Source: Candidatus Zixiibacteriota bacterium
Lineage (GTDB): Bacteria; Zixibacteria; MSB-5A5; GN15; JACZUZ01
DNA: 6,778 nucleotides
NCBI GenBank assembly: GCA_022563625.1
Contig: JADFNA010000091.1
Span: 1-6,778, forward strand
Direction: 5' to 3'
The position numbers and the translations under genes were made by a program. Of the stretch, positions 1 to 4,002 are shown piece after piece. Numbering within the stretch: position 1 is the first letter of the stretch; each line of letters begins with the position of its first letter. The notes under the pieces are model-generated. The model was not told the DNA's origin. It saw nothing but the letters and a program-made list of their open reading frames with translations, and ran no database searches.

Positions 1-530
1 GATGAGCCAGACCCGCGCGACGAACTGGTGATGGCGCTTCTGGAATACAAGCGTTTCAAAGAGGCTCCGAAACTCTGCGCGAAATGCGCGAGAGCGAAGA
101 GCAGCTTTTCGTCCCGGAGCGCGGCCGCACAATTAAGGGCCACACGACTGACATCCCGGCCAGCACGATGTTTCATCTGATAGAGGCGCTCAAAGAAGCG
201 CTTTCACGGACGGAGGAAGACCATGCGCATGTCACCAGCCACGAACAGGTGACGATTGAGGAGCGGGTCAAGCGTATTCAGGAACTTCTCACAGAAGACG
301 ACGGCGTCACGCTGGCTGAACTGTTCTCCGACACTCCGACCAAGCTGGTCATCATCGTGACCTTGATCGCGATTCTGGAGATGGTCAACGCCCGCAGATT
401 GATGGTGCGCCAGGTTTCGGCATTCACCGAACTCCGCGTCTATCGCGGTGAGAGCTTTTTTGACCCGGGCGAAATTATTATCGATGAATGGGGCGGTATG
501 GCGCATGACGCTCCGGGGACAATCAAATAG
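1..530 (+). CDS. scpA: Segregation and condensation protein A (ScpA), C-terminal part, with an apparent frameshift
   Basis: ScpA is the kleisin subunit that bridges the SMC dimer and binds ScpB in the cytoplasmic chromosome-condensation complex. The gene enters from the left edge, so the N-terminal SMC-binding half is absent. Bases 1-66 read in frame 1 as DEPDPRDELVMALLEYKRFK plus EA, the conserved central ScpA segment. From base 69 the matching continuation (ETLREMRESEEQLF) is in frame 3. One base appears to be missing at about 66-68. The rest ends in the winged-helix domain, with segments such as VTLAELFSD and LEMVNARRLMVRQ, and stops at TAG 528-530. scpB starts 10 bases later. The ScpA identity is based on the C-terminal pattern plus the scpB neighbour and is firm. 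Whether the frameshift is a real mutation or a sequencing error cannot be told here; ScpA is usually important, so an error is more likely. Confidence 0.9.
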
Positions 531-540
531 CATTGGCCAA

Positions 541-1290
541 ATGACTGACTCTGATAAATCAAATACAGAAGTGATGGCCCAAGAAATATCCGAACCGACG
601 GCCTCGAATGGCAGCGGGACAAAAATGACCGCCGAGGAAATCACGCTGGCTGTCGAGGCTCTGGTGTTCTCCTCGCCTCAGCCTCTGCCCTCGCAGAAAA
701 TCACGGCAGCGCTTAATAAGGTCGGCCTGACGGCAATCAAGAATGCTATCGCGGCGCTCAATGAAAGTTACCAGGCCGACGGCCGTTCATTTCGTATCCG
801 CCAGGTCGGCGGCGGTTATCAATACTATGTCCTGCCCGAGTACACCGAATATGTCAAGCGGCTTTTCAGCCGCGAGCGCAAACTGCGCCTGACTAAAGCC
901 GCCCTGGAAACGCTGGCGATAATCGCCTACAAACAGCCGATCAGCAAGAACCAGATCGAGTATATACGCGGAGTGGCCTGTGATGGAGTGATTGGAAATC
1001 TGTTGGAGAAAAACCTGGTGAAAATCTCGGGCAGGTCCGATGGCGTTGGGCGTTCGCTATTGTATAGCGCAACCAATGAGTTCTTGAAATTCTTCGGCCT
1101 GAATACTTTTGATGATCTGCCAAAAATCGCCGAGATTGACGACCTTATCGGGATGATGGAAGCCGAGAGCCAGACTGACAACGCCGAGGCGGCCGAAGGC
1201 GAAACTGTTGCTGATCTGCTTGAGGCCAATGCGCTCGAAGATGAAAAGTCCGCAGAGCCGGCTCTGAGCGAACAAGAATCCAACGATTGA
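541..1290 (+). CDS. scpB: Segregation and condensation protein B (ScpB)
   Basis: ScpB dimerises and binds the middle of ScpA, completing the SMC-ScpAB complex that condenses and segregates the chromosome. The 249-residue product has two winged-helix domains, roughly residues 30-110 and 113-195. The second holds the family hallmark: LTKAALETLAIIAYKQPIS at 117-135, IRGV at 142-145, then DGV, LLEKNLVKISGR and LLYSATNEFLKFFGL. The first contains the usual IRQVGGGYQYYV block at 87-98. After DDLP the last 40 or so residues are an acidic, low-complexity tail (many Glu, Asp and Ala), likely disordered. ATG 541 was chosen because it falls 10 bases after the scpA stop. In-frame ATGs at 574 and 625 are possible, since residues 1-28 are not conserved-looking and no strong Shine-Dalgarno marks any of them. 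An extended GTG start at 448 would overlap scpA and add only out-of-frame scpA sequence. Function is confident; the exact start is not. Confidence 0.95.
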   Translation: MTDSDKSNTEVMAQEISEPTASNGSGTKMTAEEITLAVEALVFSSPQPLPSQKITAALNKVGLTAIKNAIAALNESYQADGRSFRIRQVGGGYQYYVLPEYTEYVKRLFSRERKLRLTKAALETLAIIAYKQPISKNQIEYIRGVACDGVIGNLLEKNLVKISGRSDGVGRSLLYSATNEFLKFFGLNTFDDLPKIAEIDDLIGMMEAESQTDNAEAAEGETVADLLEANALEDEKSAEPALSEQESND

Positions 1291-1310
1291 TTCTGACCAG
1301 CCTCACCCTC

Positions 1311-2057
1311 ATGGGGCAAAAATCACGCATAAACAAATATATCGCCCTGTGCGGGGTCTGTTCCCGGCGCGCCGCTGAGAAATTGATCAGCGAAAAGCGT
1401 GTCTCTGTCAACGGCGAGATTCTACAAGAATTAGGGAGGACGATTGACCATGACCTCGATTCTGTCGAGGTTGACGGAAGCGAGATTCGGCCCGAGAAAA
1501 TCCAGGAGTATATACTTCTCAACAAACCCCATCTGGCGCTGAGCACAGTCACTGACCCGCACGGCAGACCGACAGTGATGCAGCTTTTGGAGAAAGTCCC
1601 GGCAGGAGAACATGCACCGGGCCGAGTCTATCCAGTCGGGCGCCTGGATTTTGACACCGAGGGCGTGTTGCTGCTCACCAATGACGGCGGCCTGGCCCAT
1701 CGCCTGACACATCCACGCTATGAAATTCGAAAAGTCTATGAAGCCCTGGTTGAGGGAGAGTTCACCCCGGCCTGTGCGCGCAAAATTGCCGGGGGCGTGG
1801 AGCTTGAGGACGGACACCGGGGACATGCCGAAACCCGGCAAATCGGCTCAGATGGGAAGAACTCAATAGTGGAGATTGTCTTGACCGAAGGCCACAAACA
1901 TGAGGTTAAGCAACTACTGGCGGCCTGTGATCTACCGACCCTGCATCTGCGGCGTTTGTCGTTCGCGGGACTGCGGGTGGATGAGCTAAAATCTGGAAAA
2001 TGGCGCAGATTGAAAAAAGCCGAAATCTCCGCCTTGCGGCGCCAGGTCGGGCTGTGA
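1311..2057 (+). CDS. rluB: Ribosomal pseudouridine synthase of the RluB/RsuA/RluE family
   Basis: The enzyme isomerises one uridine in ribosomal RNA to pseudouridine. In E. coli, RluB acts on the 23S rRNA and RsuA on the 16S rRNA. The 248-residue product opens with an S4 RNA-binding domain (about residues 5-60, with RINKYIALCGVCSRR and RVSVNG). The catalytic domain follows, with PVGRLDFDTEGVLLLTNDG at 108-126. Asp113 in GRLD is the expected catalytic aspartate. The C-terminal block runs through LHLRRLSFAGL and SGKWRRL, which is typical. The usual Asn-Arg-Gln-Val-Arg-Arg block reads KHEVKQ at 196-201, an unusual variant. ATG 1311 gives a normal N-terminus. An in-frame TTG at 1287 overlaps the scpB stop as TTGA and would add eight residues. 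The scpA-scpB-rluB neighbourhood, known from Firmicutes and others, favours RluB over RsuA, but the target base is not certain from sequence. Confidence 0.88.
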   Translation: MGQKSRINKYIALCGVCSRRAAEKLISEKRVSVNGEILQELGRTIDHDLDSVEVDGSEIRPEKIQEYILLNKPHLALSTVTDPHGRPTVMQLLEKVPAGEHAPGRVYPVGRLDFDTEGVLLLTNDGGLAHRLTHPRYEIRKVYEALVEGEFTPACARKIAGGVELEDGHRGHAETRQIGSDGKNSIVEIVLTEGHKHEVKQLLAACDLPTLHLRRLSFAGLRVDELKSGKWRRLKKAEISALRRQVGL

Positions 2058-2089
2058 CGCCCGGGCATTGCGTCCTCGCCAGGCCGATC

Positions 2090-2863
2090 TCAGGGGCGGC
2101 AATTTCTGCAGGGTGAGAGTCCTTTTACCAGCGGCTCTTCACGAGCGGCATACCTATCAAGCGCCGTATGCTGGCGACCTGCCACAGAACGGCAACCCGG
2201 GCGATGGAAGCGCAATGAAGAATGCGATGACAGATAATAGTCCTCCGGCGACCGCTCCAGCGACCACAGTCCGACGCGATTATGAATTGCTTTGCGCTGG
2301 GCCTCGAGCATGAGCTGGAGCTGATCGGCCAGCAAAGTGTCTTTCAGATTGTCTTTGAATAGATAAATATTGGCGAAACCACGCTCCAGGAGCCGTTGGT
2401 TGACATTCACATTCCCCGCCTCTACGACGGCCAGCAACCTCCCATAGCCGTCACGCTGCCGTCTGCCAAAGATGAGCGAGGCCCTTTTATTGATAGTCAG
2501 AGAATCCAGCAAAGCCAGGGCGGAATCATAAAATGGCTGCCCCCGCTCAGGGGAATCAATAAACAACAGCCGCAGCCGATCACCCCCGGACAATTCGACC
2601 GTGTCGCCGTCAATCACTTTGGTGACATCAAAGCGCGATTCCGGAGCCAGGTCAAATGAGACCTCCTCGACAAACCTTCCCAGAAGGATTATGGCCAGCG
2701 CCACCACCCCTAGAGTAATCCTCCACACGGGTCTATTAAACCGCGCCTGCAGACGTCGCCTCGCTTTCCTGCGCTCACGCCGCTGTCGGGCAAGCTCTGC
2801 GACTCCATGAGCGGATCCGCGGCCGGATGCGTGTTTCAAGCTGCCCTTCCTCAATTCGCCCAT
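2090..2863 (-). CDS. Membrane-anchored thermonuclease (SNase-like) with C-terminal His/Cys domain
   Basis: Predicted calcium-dependent nuclease of the staphylococcal nuclease (TNase) family, 257 residues. Domain order: a very basic N-terminal arm (about 1-45, including RQRRERRKARRR), one hydrophobic helix (about 46-65, with ITLGVVALAIILLG), the nuclease fold (about 79-205), and a short C-terminal domain. The nuclease carries VIDGDTVEL (Asp84 and Asp87 region), Arg98 and Asp103 in RLRLLFIDSPE with Glu106, and Arg142 in RDGYGR. These match the metal-binding and catalytic positions of S. aureus nuclease. The C-terminal domain has FHRPGC (His220, Cys224) and CRNC (Cys252, Cys255), a pattern seen in several bacterial SNases and probably zinc-binding. 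Basic residues before the helix predict an N-in topology with the nuclease outside the membrane. ATG 2863 is preferred because GGTGGA lies six bases upstream; an upstream GTG at 2944 lacks such a site. The gene is convergent with rluB, only 32 bases apart. Substrate is unknown. Confidence 0.88.
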   Translation of the reverse strand: MGELRKGSLKHASGRGSAHGVAELARQRRERRKARRRLQARFNRPVWRITLGVVALAIILLGRFVEEVSFDLAPESRFDVTKVIDGDTVELSGGDRLRLLFIDSPERGQPFYDSALALLDSLTINKRASLIFGRRQRDGYGRLLAVVEAGNVNVNQRLLERGFANIYLFKDNLKDTLLADQLQLMLEAQRKAIHNRVGLWSLERSPEDYYLSSHSSLRFHRPGCRSVAGRQHTALDRYAAREEPLVKGLSPCRNCRP

Positions 2864-2869
2864 ACGTTT

Positions 2870-2875
2870 TCCACC
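2870..2875 (-). promoter_or_regulatory. Ribosome binding site of the thermonuclease gene
   Basis: On the minus strand the sequence reads GGTGGA, then six bases, then ATG at 2863. This is one mismatch from a GGAGGA core at good spacing. It decides the start in favour of 2863 over the GTG at 2944. Confidence 0.55.
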
Positions 2876-3067
2876 ATCAGCAATTAGCTGCCGCTGTCGC
2901 CCAGCGGGGCCTTTAGTATGATAAGCAAATATCGCATACAACACCGATTTCGGCTATCGCATTAGCTCTCACTGGCCCCGGGACTCGAATTATCGTGTTT
3001 TCCGGCCCTGATAACCGTAGCTCTGCTGCCTCACCGCTCATAAGATATTACTACACAACAACATAGG

Positions 3068-3083
3068 CGATCCGCTCGGATCG
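3068..3083. repeat. Perfect inverted repeat CGATCCG-CT-CGGATCG
   Basis: Seven-base arms with a two-base centre, exact on both sides. It could be a protein-binding dyad, or an RNA hairpin with a six-base stem and GCTC loop. The right arm can also pair with GATCC at 3100-3104, so two alternative structures are possible. No T-tract follows on either strand, so it does not look like a terminator. Confidence 0.5.
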
Positions 3084-3114
3084 GAAAAAAGTTCCGTTTG
3101 ATCCCTGATATTCC

Positions 3115-3148
3115 TTGACAAATATCCCGTAAGCGCTTAATTGATAAT
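3115..3148 (+). promoter_or_regulatory. Possible promoter with consensus -35 hexamer
   Basis: TTGACA at 3115-3120 is an exact sigma-70 -35 match. The -10 side is poor: CTTAAT (3136-3141) sits at 15 bases and GATAAT (3143-3148) at 22, neither at the ideal 17. The palindrome TAAGCGCTTA lies between the hexamers, where a repressor could act. It would fire rightward toward 3531 and 4003, leaving a leader of several hundred bases. Weak prediction. Confidence 0.25.
3130..3139. repeat. Ten-base palindrome TAAGCGCTTA
   Basis: An exact palindrome 9 bases after the TTGACA hexamer. A related imperfect dyad, AAGC-TAGC-GCTT at 3172-3183, is centred 43 bases further on, close to four DNA turns. This could be a paired operator, but no regulator is identified. 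Confidence 0.4.
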
Positions 3149-3290
3149 CGAGTGCGTGTTTCATCCGATATAAGCTAGCGCTTGAGAGCCAAAATTAAGT
3201 TCTAGCGGATTATTGGTGTCACAATAAACTTACCTTATTCTTGCGAACAAAATTGATAACGGATTACGGCCGACTGGACCGTTCTTAGTT

Positions 3291-3302
3291 ATTGGCGCCA
3301 AT
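3291..3302. repeat. Twelve-base palindrome ATTGGCGCCAAT
   Basis: A perfect twelve-base palindrome in the intergenic region, about 230 bases before the next possible start codon. Its symmetry and length suit a dimeric DNA-binding regulator. I do not recognise the site as that of a known family. Confidence 0.4.
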
Positions 3303-3530
3303 CATTTTCATTTGAATGTGACTGGTTTCCGAATAACCCGCTGAGCGTTCCATCAAGTAGCGCCGTTTTTGTCTGAGAAGCTCACCTCATCTACTCCGTG
3401 AGTGTTGCCGATGGAGCCACACACGGCAGCGGAGATTCAGGCCCGCGTTCATTTCGCAAGTATCTTGTTTCTACATCACCCAACCATTACTCCGAGTTAG
3501 CCACCCTTCACACTGTTTGCGATAATCTCA

Positions 3531-3989
3531 ATGACCGGTAAAGAATTGAACAGAGAATTTGAAACTGTTTCGACTCTCACCTCTGAGGTCTTGCGACAGC
3601 GGGCAACTCTCATTTCGGAGGATATTTTCAATAATCAATGCGATTTGATAAGCGATACAAGCGACCTGGCAGCAAGTCATACAGATTTGCTCCTTTCTAT
3701 TATGACGATAGATATTAGAACAGAACTTGGGACTCTCGTAGAGAATTTCCATGAGACTGTCTCTGACTCCAAGAGACAATTGGGTTTATGCACAATGATG
3801 CGAACTCTCAAGAGCGCCACTGAATATCCGTATTCCCTAGACAAAGTGGTGTTGGATTTGAAGGCCGCATGGCCGATGGCTGCAATCCTGATTCTGGCTG
3901 CGCGCCAGATCGTGGAGAGCTTCATCCGGCTTGGTCATCTGATCTTTGTAGTTTGCGTAAAAAGAACATTGTGCCCTAGTACTCTTTAG
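3531..3989 (+). CDS. Doubtful 152-residue hypothetical protein
   Basis: An uninterrupted frame from ATG 3531 to TAG 3987-3989. I recognise no family. The first 85 residues are polar and helix-like, rich in Glu, Asp, Ser and Thr. A hydrophobic stretch, WPMAAILILAA, lies at about 114-124, and the C-terminus is hydrophobic then basic. No ribosome binding site is visible before the ATG. Two sampled 60-base lines are about 37 and 43% GC, well below the surrounding genes, and third positions show no clear bias. Its stop codon overlaps the AGGAGG of the next gene, which would allow translational coupling if it is real. It may equally be a chance frame inside a long leader or decayed DNA. Confidence 0.25.
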   Translation: MTGKELNREFETVSTLTSEVLRQRATLISEDIFNNQCDLISDTSDLAASHTDLLLSIMTIDIRTELGTLVENFHETVSDSKRQLGLCTMMRTLKSATEYPYSLDKVVLDLKAAWPMAAILILAARQIVESFIRLGHLIFVVCVKRTLCPSTL

Positions 3990-3993
3990 GAGG
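3988..3993 (+). promoter_or_regulatory. Strong Shine-Dalgarno AGGAGG before the exported propeller protein
   Basis: A full AGGAGG lies nine bases before ATG 4003 and fixes that start. It is the best ribosome binding site in the window, and its first two bases belong to the TAG that ends the preceding frame. Confidence 0.85.
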
Positions 3994-4002
3994 AATACAT
4001 AG

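Larger units (their letters stand above)
2864..3530. other. Long low-GC intergenic region without a credible gene
   Basis: About 670 bases separate the thermonuclease start from the next possible reading frame on the other strand, so it is a divergent control region. I see no convincing coding frame, tRNA or rRNA. Sampled 60-base lines here are about 42-47% GC, against about 55% in scpB. The stretch holds several exact dyads (3068-3083, 3130-3139, 3291-3302), a TTGACA hexamer at 3115-3120, and a nine-base direct repeat AATTGATAA at 3139-3147 and 3251-3259. No protein function can be assigned. Confidence 0.7.

Noticed and set aside
448..540. GTG-started extension of ScpB overlapping scpA
   Set aside because: The added 31 residues are the scpA coding sequence read in another frame and do not resemble a ScpB N-terminus.
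2048..2063. Hairpin CGGGC-TGTGAC-GCCCG around the rluB stop codon as a terminator
   Set aside because: The stem is only five pairs and no T-tract follows on either strand, so it is not a convincing intrinsic terminator.
2864..2944. Extended thermonuclease start at GTG 2944
   Set aside because: It has no ribosome binding site, while ATG 2863 has GGTGGA at good spacing, and the added residues show no signal or domain.
2922..2950. Minus-strand promoter TTGTAT-17-TACTAA before the thermonuclease gene
   Set aside because: Both hexamers match the consensus at only three of six positions, which is expected by chance in AT-rich DNA.
2945..3530. CRISPR array, tRNA or transposon ends in the spacer
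   Set aside because: No regularly spaced repeats, cloverleaf with TTCGA-type arms, or terminal inverted repeats with a transposase were found.
3528..3925. Minus-strand reading frames across 3528-3779 and 3677-3925
   Set aside because: They are short, lack ribosome binding sites and recognisable domains, and overlap the equally doubtful plus-strand frame.
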